Shown here: piece by piece, positions 16,312 to 25,339 of the stretch
Layout: the number at the start of each line of letters is the position of its first letter
Numbering within the stretch: position 1 is the first letter of the stretch
Assembly: GCF_000802385.1 (NCBI RefSeq)
Contig: NZ_JTDN01000002.1
Location: forward strand, 186,001 to 250,000
Direction: 5' to 3'
Length of the DNA stretch: 64,000 nt
Source of the DNA: Croceibacterium mercuriale
GTDB lineage: Bacteria > Pseudomonadota > Alphaproteobacteria > Sphingomonadales > Sphingomonadaceae
Position numbers and translations under genes: made by a program
Notes under the pieces: generated by a model
Told to the model about the DNA's origin: nothing
The model's input: only the letters and a program-made list of their open reading frames with translations
Database searches by the model: none

Positions 16312-17541
16312 TCAGCTCGCCGCCCTGACCCCGCCCTTCCACAGCGCCAGCACCCGGCCCTGTACCGGCTGGCGATCGAACGGCGTGTTGCCGGCAGCCG
16401 CGGCCATGCGGCCCGAATCGACGATCCACGGCTTTTCGGGGTCGATCAGCGCCACGTCCGCCTCCGCCCCCACCCGCAGCTCGCCCGCCGGCACGCCTAG
16501 CAGCTGCGCCGGCATGCGGGCCAGGAGGTCGAAGGCGCGCTCCAGACCGATCACGCCGTCGCGCACCAGCGTCAGCACGCAGGGCAGCAGGGTCTCGGCG
16601 CCCGCCATGCCCGGCGCCGCATCGGCGAAGGGCAGGCGCTTGTCCTCGGCCCCGCGCGGATCGTGGCCGGATGCGATCACGTCGATCGTGCCGTCACCTA
16701 TGCCGGCGATCACCGCCTGCCGATCCGCCTCGCTGCGCAAGGGCGGCGACAGGCGGGCGAAGGTGCGGAAGTCCTTGGTCGCGAGATCAGACAGCATGAA
16801 GTGCGCCGGCGTCACCCCGGCGGTCACCGCCAGGCCACGCGCCTTGGCGTCCCGCACCAGCGCCAGCCCGGCGCGGGTCGTCACCTGCCGGAAATGCAGC
16901 CGCGCCCCCGCCAGCCCCGCCAGCGCGATATCTCGCGCGATTGCCAGCGCCTCCGCCTCCGCCGGTGCACTGGGCAGGCCCAGGCGGGTGGCGATATCGC
17001 CATCGGTGGCGACTGCATTTCCGGCGAGGCCGCCATCCTCCGCATGAGCGACCACCACCATGTCCAGCATGGCGGCATATTGCAGCAGCCGCAGCATGGC
17101 GCCGGAATCGGCGATCCAGCGCCGCCCGGTGGCGACCCCGCGAGCACCGGCGTCGCGCATCAGCGCCAGTTCCGCCATCTGCTCCCCCGCCAGGCCCACG
17201 CTGGCGGCGGCGAGCGGGTGGACCCAGAAGTCGGGCTTGCCGCTCTGTGCCGCGAAGCGGACCCGCGCCGGGTGATCCAGCGGCGGGCTCTGGTCGGGCA
17301 TCAGCGCGGCGCGGGTGATGCCGCCGAAATGGAACGCCGGCTTGTCGATGGCGAACGTGCCGTAATCGACCAGCCCCGGCGCCACCAGCGCACCACGGGC
17401 ATCGACCACTTCATCGCCATCCTGCGGCGCGACGTCGCCCACGCTGGTGATGAAGCCGTCCACGCAGCGCAAGCCGCCCGGTCGCACGCCGCCGGGCAGC
17501 ACCAGCCGGCCGCCAGTGATGGTGAGGGACCGCACCTTCAT
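16312..17541 (-). CDS. pyrX: dihydroorotase homologue, probably non-catalytic (PyrX/PyrC'-like)
   Basis: A 409-residue amidohydrolase-fold protein related to dihydroorotase. Key metal ligands are missing: the N-terminal DxHxH is replaced by residues around DYGTF (59-63), the carboxylated Lys is absent, the HVST His is replaced (FRQVTT, about 217-222), and the catalytic TDHAPH is SGHDPR (291-296). Only the His of HAED (166) remains. This matches the inactive PyrC' that stabilises aspartate carbamoyltransferase in Pseudomonas-type complexes. Its ATG overlaps the pyrB stop by 4 bases, which supports a subunit role. An active dihydroorotase should be encoded elsewhere. Confidence 0.88.
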   Translation of the reverse strand: MKVRSLTITGGRLVLPGGVRPGGLRCVDGFITSVGDVAPQDGDEVVDARGALVAPGLVDYGTFAIDKPAFHFGGITRAALMPDQSPPLDHPARVRFAAQSGKPDFWVHPLAAASVGLAGEQMAELALMRDAGARGVATGRRWIADSGAMLRLLQYAAMLDMVVVAHAEDGGLAGNAVATDGDIATRLGLPSAPAEAEALAIARDIALAGLAGARLHFRQVTTRAGLALVRDAKARGLAVTAGVTPAHFMLSDLATKDFRTFARLSPPLRSEADRQAVIAGIGDGTIDVIASGHDPRGAEDKRLPFADAAPGMAGAETLLPCVLTLVRDGVIGLERAFDLLARMPAQLLGVPAGELRVGAEADVALIDPEKPWIVDSGRMAAAAGNTPFDRQPVQGRVLALWKGGVRAAS

Positions 17542-18554
17542 GCCCAGCCCTCCACCTGCCGCGCGCGGCGGGTCAGCACTTCCAGGCAGGCCATGCGGAT
17601 GGCGACGCCCATCTCCACCTGCGCGGTGATCAGCGAGCGGCCCGCCAGATCCGCCACGGTGCTGTCGATTTCCACCCCGCGGTTCATCGGCCCGGGATGC
17701 ATCACCAGCGCGCCCGGCGCGGCGCGGGCCAGCCGCTCCGGCGTGAGGCCGTACAGATGGCGATACTCACGCGGGGACGGGATGAACTGTCCGTCCATCC
17801 GCTCGTTCTGCAGGCGCAGCATCATCACCACCTCCGCCCCGTCCAGTGCGGCATCGAAGTGGTGGAACACCTCCACGCCCATCTGCGTGATCTCCGCCGG
17901 CATCAGCGCCGGCGGCGCGCATACCCGCACCACCGCGCCCAGCGCCTGCAGGCACAGGATGTTCGACCGCGCGACGCGGCTGTGGCGGATGTCGCCGCAG
18001 ATCGTCACCACCAGCCCGTTGACCATCCCGTCGCTGCTCGCCCGCCCTGCCTCGCGCAGGGCATGGCGCAGCGCCAGCGCGTCCAGCAGCGCCTGCGTGG
18101 GATGTTCGTGCTGCCCGTCGCCCGCATTCAGCACCGGGCAGGCGACCCGGTCCGCGATCAGCCGCACCGCGCCGGAACTGCCATGCCGGATCACGATGGC
18201 ATCGGCGCGCATCGCATTCAGCGTCATGGCGGTGTCGATCAGCGTCTCGCCCTTCTTCACGCTGGATTGCGCGGCATGCATGTTGACCACGTCCGCCCCC
18301 AGCCGCTTGCCCGCGATCTCGAACGACAGCAGCGTGCGGGTGGAGTTCTCGAAGAAGGCGTTGATGATCGTCAGGCCGGCCAGCTGGTCGCTGTGCTTGG
18401 CCGGGCGCCGGTTCAGCGCCACCCACTGTTCCGCCTCGTCCAGCAGGAACAGGATCTCATGCGTCTGCAGCTGCGCAATGCCGAGAAGGCCGCGATGCGG
18501 GAAGGCGAGCGCACCTGCGGGGTAGCGGGCGCGATGGGGGAGTTCGATGGTCAT
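17538..18554 (-). CDS. pyrB: aspartate carbamoyltransferase catalytic subunit
   Basis: A 338-residue enzyme joining carbamoyl phosphate and L-aspartate in pyrimidine synthesis. It has the carbamoyl-phosphate loop ENSTRT (about residue 100), SVKKGET, the substrate-binding HPTQALLD, and LRLQNERM. It is coupled to the inactive dihydroorotase homologue by a 4-base overlap; no regulatory pyrI is seen. The divergent sppA start is 122 bases away, so the two promoters share this gap. Confidence 0.96.
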   Translation of the reverse strand: MTIELPHRARYPAGALAFPHRGLLGIAQLQTHEILFLLDEAEQWVALNRRPAKHSDQLAGLTIINAFFENSTRTLLSFEIAGKRLGADVVNMHAAQSSVKKGETLIDTAMTLNAMRADAIVIRHGSSGAVRLIADRVACPVLNAGDGQHEHPTQALLDALALRHALREAGRASSDGMVNGLVVTICGDIRHSRVARSNILCLQALGAVVRVCAPPALMPAEITQMGVEVFHHFDAALDGAEVVMMLRLQNERMDGQFIPSPREYRHLYGLTPERLARAAPGALVMHPGPMNRGVEIDSTVADLAGRSLITAQVEMGVAIRMACLEVLTRRARQVEGWA

Positions 18555-18676
18555 CGAAGGGTGCGCCTATCGCAGCGATGCCCGCCCCTCAAGCCGCATG
18601 GCCGCCATCGCTGTTGGCAACAGGCCCGGCAGCCCACTACAGGGAGGAAGATGCCGCCAACTGGACAGGACACAAG

Positions 18677-20587
18677 ATGAGTTTCGCACGCAAGGTCTGG
18701 CACCTGCTGGTCGGCATCAAGGATGCCCTGGTGCTGGTGTTCATGCTGCTGTTCTTCACCGTCCTGTTCGCGGCCCTGTCCGCCCGGCCCAGCGCCGATG
18801 CGGTGCGCGACGGCGCGCTGCTGCTGCAGCTTGACGGCACTGTGGTGGAGGAGGTGGCTCCGGCCGATCCGTTCAACCTGCTGCTGCCCTCCGCCGCGCC
18901 GACCCGCGAATATGCGGCGCGCGACCTGGTGCGCGCGATCGACGCCGCCGCCGGCGATACCCGGATCAAGCTGCTGGCGCTCGACCTGTCCACCTTCCTT
19001 GGCGGCGGGCAGGTGCACATGCTGGAGCTGGCCGAAGCGATCGACCGGTTCCGCAAGACGGGCAAGCCGGTCACGACCTACGCCCTGGCCTATACCGACG
19101 ACACGCTGCTGCTGGCCGCCCATTCCAGCGAGGTCTGGGTCGATCCGATGGGCGGCGCGGTGGTGCGCGGACCCGGCGGGCAGAACCTGTATTACGGGCC
19201 GGCGCTGGACCGGCTGGGCATCAATGCCCGCGTGTACCGCGTGGGCACGTACAAGAGCGCGGTGGAGCCATGGGAGCTGGGCGCCATGTCCGAGCCCGCG
19301 CGCCGCAACGCGACAGAGCTTTATTCCACCATCTTCGCCCGCTGGCAGGAGAACGTCTCAGCCGCGCGCCCCCGGGCTCAGCTGACCCGCGCATCGCATG
19401 ACGTCGTCGCGCTGATCCAGGCGAACAATGGCGACACCGCCCGCGCCGCCATCGCCGCCGGACTGGCCGACAAGGCCGGGACGCTGGATGACTGGGGGAA
19501 GCATGTGGCGGCGCGCGCGGGCACGGATCCGCTCGACAAGGCGCCGGGCGCCTTTGCCCACACCACGCTGGATGCGTGGCTGGCGGAGCTGGGGCCGGAG
19601 ACACCGACCGCGTCCTTCATGGGTTCGGGGCCGAGCCGCATCGGCGTGATCACGATCGCCGGCGAGATCACCGACGGTACCGCCGGGCCGGGCTCCGCCG
19701 GGGCCGAGCGGATCGTGGCCGCACTGGACGATGCCTTGGACGACAACCTGGCCGGGCTGGTGGTGCGGGTCGATTCGCCGGGCGGCAGCGTCAGCGGGTC
19801 GGAGGCGATCCGCCGCGCGGTGCTGCGCCACAAGGCGCGCGGCATCCCCGTCGCCATCTCCATGGCGAACATCGCGGCCAGCGGCGGATACTGGGTAGCC
19901 ACGACGGGCGACCGCATCTTCGCCACGCCATCGACGGTCACCGGCTCCATCGGCGTGTTCGGCGTGATCCCCACCTTCGAGGATGCGCTGGCCCGCTTCG
20001 GCGTGACCAGCGACGGCGTGCGGACCACGCCGCTGTCGGGCCAGCCCGATCCGATTTCCGGCTTCACCCCGGCGGCCGATGCACTGCTGCAGGCGACGGT
20101 CAGTTCCACCTATGACAGGTTCCTGGGCCTGGTGGCGGAAGCGCGCGGGATCGACCGCGCCCGCGCCGACGAGCTGGGCCAGGGCCGCGTCTGGGATGGC
20201 GGCACCGCACGCCAGCTGGGGCTGGTGGACCAGTTCGGCAATCTGGATGATGCGCTCGGCTGGGTGGCGGGTCGTGCCAAGCTGGCGGACGGGACCTGGG
20301 CGCCGGCCTTCCTGGAACAGGAACAGACCGGCTATGGCCCGCTGGTGGCCGGCATGATGCAGCCGAGCGGACGCACCCGCGCCATTGCGCCGGACCTGTT
20401 CGCCGCCATCGCCAGCAGCGAAAGCGATCAGCTGGGCCGCGCGCTGGCCGACCTCACCCGGCTGTTCGGCGCGCAAGGCGTGCAGGCTCGCTGCCTGGAA
20501 TGTCCGGCGCTCGCGGCGCCGACACGGCCGGCCCGCGCTGACGAGGCAGGCCTGCTGGCGATGATGCGCGCTTTTCTGGCGCGGTAG
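18677..20587 (+). CDS. sppA: signal peptide peptidase SppA (67K type)
   Basis: A 636-residue inner-membrane serine protease that degrades cleaved signal peptides. One N-terminal membrane segment (about residues 14-36) anchors it. Two tandem protease domains follow: the general-base Lys lies in VGTYKSAVEP of the first and the nucleophile Ser in NIAASGGYW of the second, as in the E. coli enzyme. The ATG at 18677 places the membrane segment properly. A hairpin terminator and tRNA-Val follow. Confidence 0.95.
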   Translation: MSFARKVWHLLVGIKDALVLVFMLLFFTVLFAALSARPSADAVRDGALLLQLDGTVVEEVAPADPFNLLLPSAAPTREYAARDLVRAIDAAAGDTRIKLLALDLSTFLGGGQVHMLELAEAIDRFRKTGKPVTTYALAYTDDTLLLAAHSSEVWVDPMGGAVVRGPGGQNLYYGPALDRLGINARVYRVGTYKSAVEPWELGAMSEPARRNATELYSTIFARWQENVSAARPRAQLTRASHDVVALIQANNGDTARAAIAAGLADKAGTLDDWGKHVAARAGTDPLDKAPGAFAHTTLDAWLAELGPETPTASFMGSGPSRIGVITIAGEITDGTAGPGSAGAERIVAALDDALDDNLAGLVVRVDSPGGSVSGSEAIRRAVLRHKARGIPVAISMANIAASGGYWVATTGDRIFATPSTVTGSIGVFGVIPTFEDALARFGVTSDGVRTTPLSGQPDPISGFTPAADALLQATVSSTYDRFLGLVAEARGIDRARADELGQGRVWDGGTARQLGLVDQFGNLDDALGWVAGRAKLADGTWAPAFLEQEQTGYGPLVAGMMQPSGRTRAIAPDLFAAIASSESDQLGRALADLTRLFGAQGVQARCLECPALAAPTRPARADEAGLLAMMRAFLAR

Positions 20588-20599
20588 GTCTTGCATGAC

Positions 20600-20626
20600 G
20601 GGCGGGCCTCTGGCAAAGGCCCGCCC
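20600..20626 (+). terminator. hairpin terminator after sppA
   Basis: A 9-base perfect stem GGGCGGGCC/GGCCCGCCC with a 9-base loop; flanking CATGAC/GTCATG extend it. There is no clear T-run, so it may act as a transcript-stabilising hairpin or a weak terminator before tRNA-Val. Confidence 0.65.
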
Positions 20627-20662
20627 CTGTCATGGGCAGCCGACATTCCGGCGGCCAGTGCC

Positions 20663-20737
20663 GGGCGCGTAGCTCAGTGGTAGAGCACACCCTTCACACG
20701 GGTGGGGTCGCAGGTTCAATCCCTGCCGCGCCCACCA
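20663..20737 (+). tRNA. tRNA-Val (anticodon CAC)
   Basis: A complete cloverleaf of 75 bases: acceptor GGGCGCG/CGCGCCC, D arm GCTC/GAGC, anticodon stem CACCC/GGGTG with loop TTCACAC (anticodon CAC), T arm GCAGG/CCTGC with loop TTCAATC, and encoded CCA. It reads GTG codons. Confidence 0.97.
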
Positions 20738-20774
20738 CCGCCCGAGGCGGCCCCCACACCATCCGCGAAGATCT

Positions 20775-23700
20775 TCAGGCGGTCGCTGGCTGTTTCTCCG
20801 GCGCGTCGTCCTGCTTCGGCTTGTCTGCCTCGTCGCCACGCTTCGTCGCCACCACGGTGTACAGCGCGGGCACCACGAACAGGGTGAACAAGGTCCCGAT
20901 CGCCATGCCCACCCCCAGCACGAAGCTGATGGCGAAGCGGCTGTTCGCGCCCGGCCCGCTGGACCACACCAGCAGCGGCACCAGCCCGATCAGCGTGGCG
21001 ATGGTGGTCATCAGGATCGAACGCAGCCGCAGCGCCGCCGCCTTCTCCATCGCCTGCCTCCGGTCGACGCCCTCGTCCTCCTGGATCTGGTTGGCGAATT
21101 CCACCAGCAGGATGCCATGGCGGATGATCGATCCGGTCAGCGCCAGCAGCCCGATCTGCGTGTAGATATTGGAACTGACCACTCCCAGCGCGAAGAACAG
21201 CAGCGCGCCCGCCAGGCTCATCGGCACGCTGACCAGCATCACGGCCGGATCGCGGAAGCTTTCATATTGCGCCGCCAGCGTCAGGAACACCAGGATCACC
21301 GCGAGGCCGAAAGCGAGGCCGATGTTCGATCCCTCCTGCGTGAACTGGCGCGACACGCCGGCATAATCGACGGTGTAGCCCTGCGGCAGGTTGGCGGCCT
21401 GCTCCTCCAGGAAGCCGATCGCCTCTCCCAGCGAGACGCCGGGCGCCGGCACGCCCGACAGGATTGCCGCGTTCAGCTGGTTGAAGCGGCTGAGCGCGTT
21501 GGGGCGGATCTCCGTATCGACCGTGGCGAAGGCCGATAGCGGCACCAGCTGGCCGGTCGCGCGCGCGTTCGGCGCAGGAGCACCGGCCACCGCCGTCGAC
21601 TGTCCTCCGGGCGCGGCAACGGTGGCACCGCCGGTCGTGCCGCCCATCGCCGCAGATGGGTTGGCCCGCACGTAATAATCGTCCAACTGCTCCGGTGTCA
21701 GCCGGAAGGAGCGGTCGACCTGCGGAATCACTCGATAGGACCGCTCGTCCAAGCTGAAGAAGTTGACGTAGCCGCCGGCCAGCAGGGTGGACAGGTCCTG
21801 CCCCAGCGTGGCGATGTCCACGCCCAGTGCGCTGGCCTTTTCCCGGTCGATCGCAACATTGCCCTGCGCGCGGTCGAAGGTCAGGTCGCTGTCGATGAAC
21901 TGGAACAGCCCGCTGGCGCGCGCCGCTGTCAGGATCTGTTCGGACTGTTCGAAGATCGCGCGCGGGTCCTCGATCGATCCGATCACGAACTGGATCGGCG
22001 GCCCGCCGCCCCCGCCCGGCAACGTCGGCGGCTCGATCACGGTGGCTTCCAGCCCGGCGACCTGACTGACCGCCTCGGTCAGCTGCGGCTGCAGCTCCTG
22101 CTGCGACTGTTCGCGATCCGCCCAGTCCTTCATGACCGCGCCGGCAAAGGCGCTGTCGGGCGATTCCGCGCCGTTGGTGACAAAGGCCAGCCTCACCGAA
22201 TCGTAGCTGCCGACGATCTTGCCCAGCTGCGCGGTCCAGCGTTCCAGCTGGTCGAGCGAGCCATTGGGGTCGCCGCTGGCCTGGATGATCAGGAAGCCGT
22301 CATCCTCCGGCGGGGCGAGTTCGGACTGCGCGGCACTGAACAGGAACCAGCAGCTGGCCAGCACCACCACGCCGAAGCCGATCACGAACCAGCGCAGGTC
22401 CAGCGCCTTGCCCAGCACGCGGGCATAGCCATCCGCCGTCTTGCGGAAGCCCTTGTCCACCCACCTGGCCACGCCCTTCTTCTCGTTGCTGCTGGCGCGC
22501 AGCACCTGCGCGCACATCATGGGCGACAGGGTCAGGCCCACGATGCCGGACATCAGCGTGGCACCGGCAACGGTGTAGGCGAATTCCGTGAACAGGCTGC
22601 CGGTCAGCCCGCCGATCAGGCCCACCGGCAGGAACACCGCCAGCACCACCACATTCATCGCCACGATGGAGGAGGCGAGTTCCTTCACGGTGCGCTTGGC
22701 CGCTTCCTCCGGATCGGCGCCTTCCTCGATATGGCGCATCGCGTTCTCCACGATCACCACCCCGTCATCCACCACCGTGCCGATCGCCAGGATCAGCGCC
22801 AGCAGGGTCAGCAGGTTGATGGAATAGCCCAGCAGGCTCATCAGGAAGAACGCGCCCACGATGGACAGCGGCATGGCGATCACCGGCACCAGCGCGGATC
22901 GCCACGATCCCAGGAACAGCAGGATCACCACCGTCACGATCAGCAGCGCCTGCCACAGGGCGGAGATCACCTCGTCGATATTGGCGTTCACCGCCACCGT
23001 CGCGTCATAGACGATGGTGCCGGTCATCCCGGCGGGCAGGTCCGCCTGAATCCGGGGGAACAGCTCGTTCACCTCGGAGATGGTGGTCAGCAGGTTGGCG
23101 TCGGGCGCGACCTCCACCTCCATGAACACGGCGGGCTTGCCGCTGATGAAGGTGGAACTGCCGTAATCCTCCGCCCCCAGCTCCACCCGGGCGATATCCT
23201 CCAGCCGGATCAGGGCGTCGCCGGTCTGCCGCACGATCAGCTGGCGGAAGGCATCCACGCTGTCGATGTCGGTGCCCGCGGTTAGCGGCAGGGTGAAGGT
23301 CGATCCCTTGGTTTCCCCCACCGCGGACAGGTAATTGTTGCTGGCCAGTGCCGCCTGCACGTCCGACGGAGCGACATCCAGCGCGGCCATGCGCCGGGGA
23401 TCGAGCCAGACGCGCAGCGCCAGGTTGGTGGAACCCTGGATCCGCGCCTGCTGGATGCCGTCCACCGTCTCGATCTGCGGGCGGATCGCGCGGTTGAGAT
23501 AATCGGTCATCTCCGCCGGGCTCAGCGCCTCGCTCTGGAAGGCGATGTACATCGCATCCGTCTCGGCCTCGCTGGTGACGTAGACGACCGAGTTCTCCGC
23601 CTCCGGCGGCAGCTGGTTGGAGACCTGGTTGATCTTGGTCAGGATCTGCGCGACCGCATCGTTGGGGTCGTAGTTCAGTTCCAGGAAGGCCTGGATGGAG

Positions 23701-23969
23701 GACTGCCCCTGCGTGCTGGTCGATTGCAGGTAGTCGATCCCCTCCGCTTCGGAGATCGCCTGTTCCAGCGGCGTGGTAATGAAGCCACGCACCAGTTCCG
23801 CATCGGCGCCGGTATAGGGCGTGTTGATGTTGATGGTGGCCTGCGTGATCTCCGGGTATTCGCGCGTGCTGAGCGAGGTGATCGCCTGCAGGCCCAGCAG
23901 CAGGATCACCAGGCTGACCACGCTGGCCAGCACCGGCCGTTCGACGAAGCGGGTGAGGAAGGCCATCAT
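20775..23969 (-). CDS. RND multidrug efflux pump, inner-membrane permease (HAE1 family)
   Basis: A 1064-residue AcrB/MexF-like proton-driven exporter. It has the family N-terminus (FVERPVLASVVS), twelve membrane segments in two halves, large periplasmic loops after segments 1 and 7, and the proton-relay Asp in GTVVDDGVVIVENAMR of segment 4. The C-terminus ends in a charged, Gln-rich tail. It is the third gene of an outer-membrane factor, adaptor and pump operon, its ATG overlapping the adaptor stop by 4 bases. The substrate is not predictable. Confidence 0.95.
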   Translation of the reverse strand: MMAFLTRFVERPVLASVVSLVILLLGLQAITSLSTREYPEITQATININTPYTGADAELVRGFITTPLEQAISEAEGIDYLQSTSTQGQSSIQAFLELNYDPNDAVAQILTKINQVSNQLPPEAENSVVYVTSEAETDAMYIAFQSEALSPAEMTDYLNRAIRPQIETVDGIQQARIQGSTNLALRVWLDPRRMAALDVAPSDVQAALASNNYLSAVGETKGSTFTLPLTAGTDIDSVDAFRQLIVRQTGDALIRLEDIARVELGAEDYGSSTFISGKPAVFMEVEVAPDANLLTTISEVNELFPRIQADLPAGMTGTIVYDATVAVNANIDEVISALWQALLIVTVVILLFLGSWRSALVPVIAMPLSIVGAFFLMSLLGYSINLLTLLALILAIGTVVDDGVVIVENAMRHIEEGADPEEAAKRTVKELASSIVAMNVVVLAVFLPVGLIGGLTGSLFTEFAYTVAGATLMSGIVGLTLSPMMCAQVLRASSNEKKGVARWVDKGFRKTADGYARVLGKALDLRWFVIGFGVVVLASCWFLFSAAQSELAPPEDDGFLIIQASGDPNGSLDQLERWTAQLGKIVGSYDSVRLAFVTNGAESPDSAFAGAVMKDWADREQSQQELQPQLTEAVSQVAGLEATVIEPPTLPGGGGGPPIQFVIGSIEDPRAIFEQSEQILTAARASGLFQFIDSDLTFDRAQGNVAIDREKASALGVDIATLGQDLSTLLAGGYVNFFSLDERSYRVIPQVDRSFRLTPEQLDDYYVRANPSAAMGGTTGGATVAAPGGQSTAVAGAPAPNARATGQLVPLSAFATVDTEIRPNALSRFNQLNAAILSGVPAPGVSLGEAIGFLEEQAANLPQGYTVDYAGVSRQFTQEGSNIGLAFGLAVILVFLTLAAQYESFRDPAVMLVSVPMSLAGALLFFALGVVSSNIYTQIGLLALTGSIIRHGILLVEFANQIQEDEGVDRRQAMEKAAALRLRSILMTTIATLIGLVPLLVWSSGPGANSRFAISFVLGVGMAIGTLFTLFVVPALYTVVATKRGDEADKPKQDDAPEKQPATA

Positions 23970-25339
23970 GGCCGGTCGGGCACCGGCTGCGCACCTTGCG
24001 ACGCATTGCCGCGGGTGACGCGGATCGGCGCATCGTTCTCCAGCTTCAGCTGCCCGGCGGTGACGACCTGCATGCCGGGCTTCAGGCCCCTGGTGATCTC
24101 CGTCAGCAGGCCGCGGGTCTCGCCGACCTCCACGAACACCGCACGGGCGACCACCTGCGGCGGCGGCTGGCCCTGCTCGCCACGATGTTGCCCTTCCTCG
24201 CCACCGGCTGCCTGCTTCTCGTCACCGCCGCCACCGAACAGGCCGGACAGGAAGCCGCCCTTCTGTGCTTCCGCCTCCTGCTCCGCCTCGGCCTGCATCT
24301 GCTGCTGTTCCTGCGGGGTCAGCCGATGCACGACATAGACCAGGTCGCCATAGGAATTGCGGGTGATGGCGGTGGTCGGCACCGCGACCACCTGCCGCGA
24401 TCCGGGGAGGTTGACGGTGACATCGGCGAACATGCCGGGACGCAGCGCGCGATCGGCGTTGCGCACGGTTGCCTGCACCTGGACCGCGCGGGTATCCGCC
24501 TGCAGGTCCGGATCGATGGCGGTGACCCGGCCGGTGAAGCTGCGATCGCCGAACGCCTCGCTGGTCAGCGTCACCTCCTGCCCTTCGCGGATGCGGGTGA
24601 AGCTGCGTTCGGGCAGCGGGAAGTTCACGAAGACCGGCGACAGCTGCTGCAGCGACACGATGGGCGTGCCGGGGCTGACATACTGGCCCAGGCTGACCTG
24701 CCGGATGCCCAGCGTGCCGGCGAAGGGCGCATCGACGCGCTTCTTCTCGATGATGGTGCCGATCTCGCGCACCTGCGCCACCAGCGACTGCCATTCGGCG
24801 CGGCGCTGCTCGACATCCGCCTGCGCCACTGCGCCGCGTTCGATCAGGCGGCGCGCGCGGTCATAGGCAAGCCGTGCCTGTTCGGCCTGCGCGGCAAGCG
24901 CCGCCTGCTGCGCACGTTCGGTGGTGGTGTCCAGCCGCACCAGCGTACGCCCGGCGCCCGTACTGCCGCCATTGGCGAAGTCGATGGACACCACGATACC
25001 TTCGATGGGCGAGGTCACGTCGACCCCCTGCACCGCAGCCACCGTGCCCACCGCAGCCAGCCGGTCTTCCCAGGTGAGCGCCTGTGCCGGGGCCGCGCTG
25101 ACCGATGCCACCGGCGGTCCGCCGCCGCCCTCCTCTTCGCCACCCCGACCCGCGCAGAAGGCGGAAAGCAGCGCCAGCAGGACCAGTATGCCAAGCGCCA
25201 GCCATACCATCGGCCGGCGCCAGAACGGACGCTCCCGTTCCGGTTCGTGTCCGGCAGGTCCGCCGTCCGGTGCGGGCAGGGCCAGCCGGTCTTCCGGCGC
25301 GGGCAGCGCGGGCCGCCCATCAATGATGTGGTCGGTCAT
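23966..25339 (-). CDS. RND efflux periplasmic adaptor (membrane fusion protein)
   Basis: A 457-residue adaptor linking the pump to the outer-membrane channel. A cytoplasmic N-terminus of about 45 residues precedes one membrane segment, then the lipoyl-like domain (SPIEGIVVSIDF), an alpha-helical hairpin, and beta-barrel and membrane-proximal domains. An unusual Gly/Gln/Glu-rich segment (about residues 360-400) interrupts the membrane-proximal region. Translational coupling is seen at both ends: 4-base overlaps with the outer-membrane factor and the pump. Confidence 0.93.
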   Translation of the reverse strand: MTDHIIDGRPALPAPEDRLALPAPDGGPAGHEPERERPFWRRPMVWLALGILVLLALLSAFCAGRGGEEEGGGGPPVASVSAAPAQALTWEDRLAAVGTVAAVQGVDVTSPIEGIVVSIDFANGGSTGAGRTLVRLDTTTERAQQAALAAQAEQARLAYDRARRLIERGAVAQADVEQRRAEWQSLVAQVREIGTIIEKKRVDAPFAGTLGIRQVSLGQYVSPGTPIVSLQQLSPVFVNFPLPERSFTRIREGQEVTLTSEAFGDRSFTGRVTAIDPDLQADTRAVQVQATVRNADRALRPGMFADVTVNLPGSRQVVAVPTTAITRNSYGDLVYVVHRLTPQEQQQMQAEAEQEAEAQKGGFLSGLFGGGGDEKQAAGGEEGQHRGEQGQPPPQVVARAVFVEVGETRGLLTEITRGLKPGMQVVTAGQLKLENDAPIRVTRGNASQGAQPVPDRP

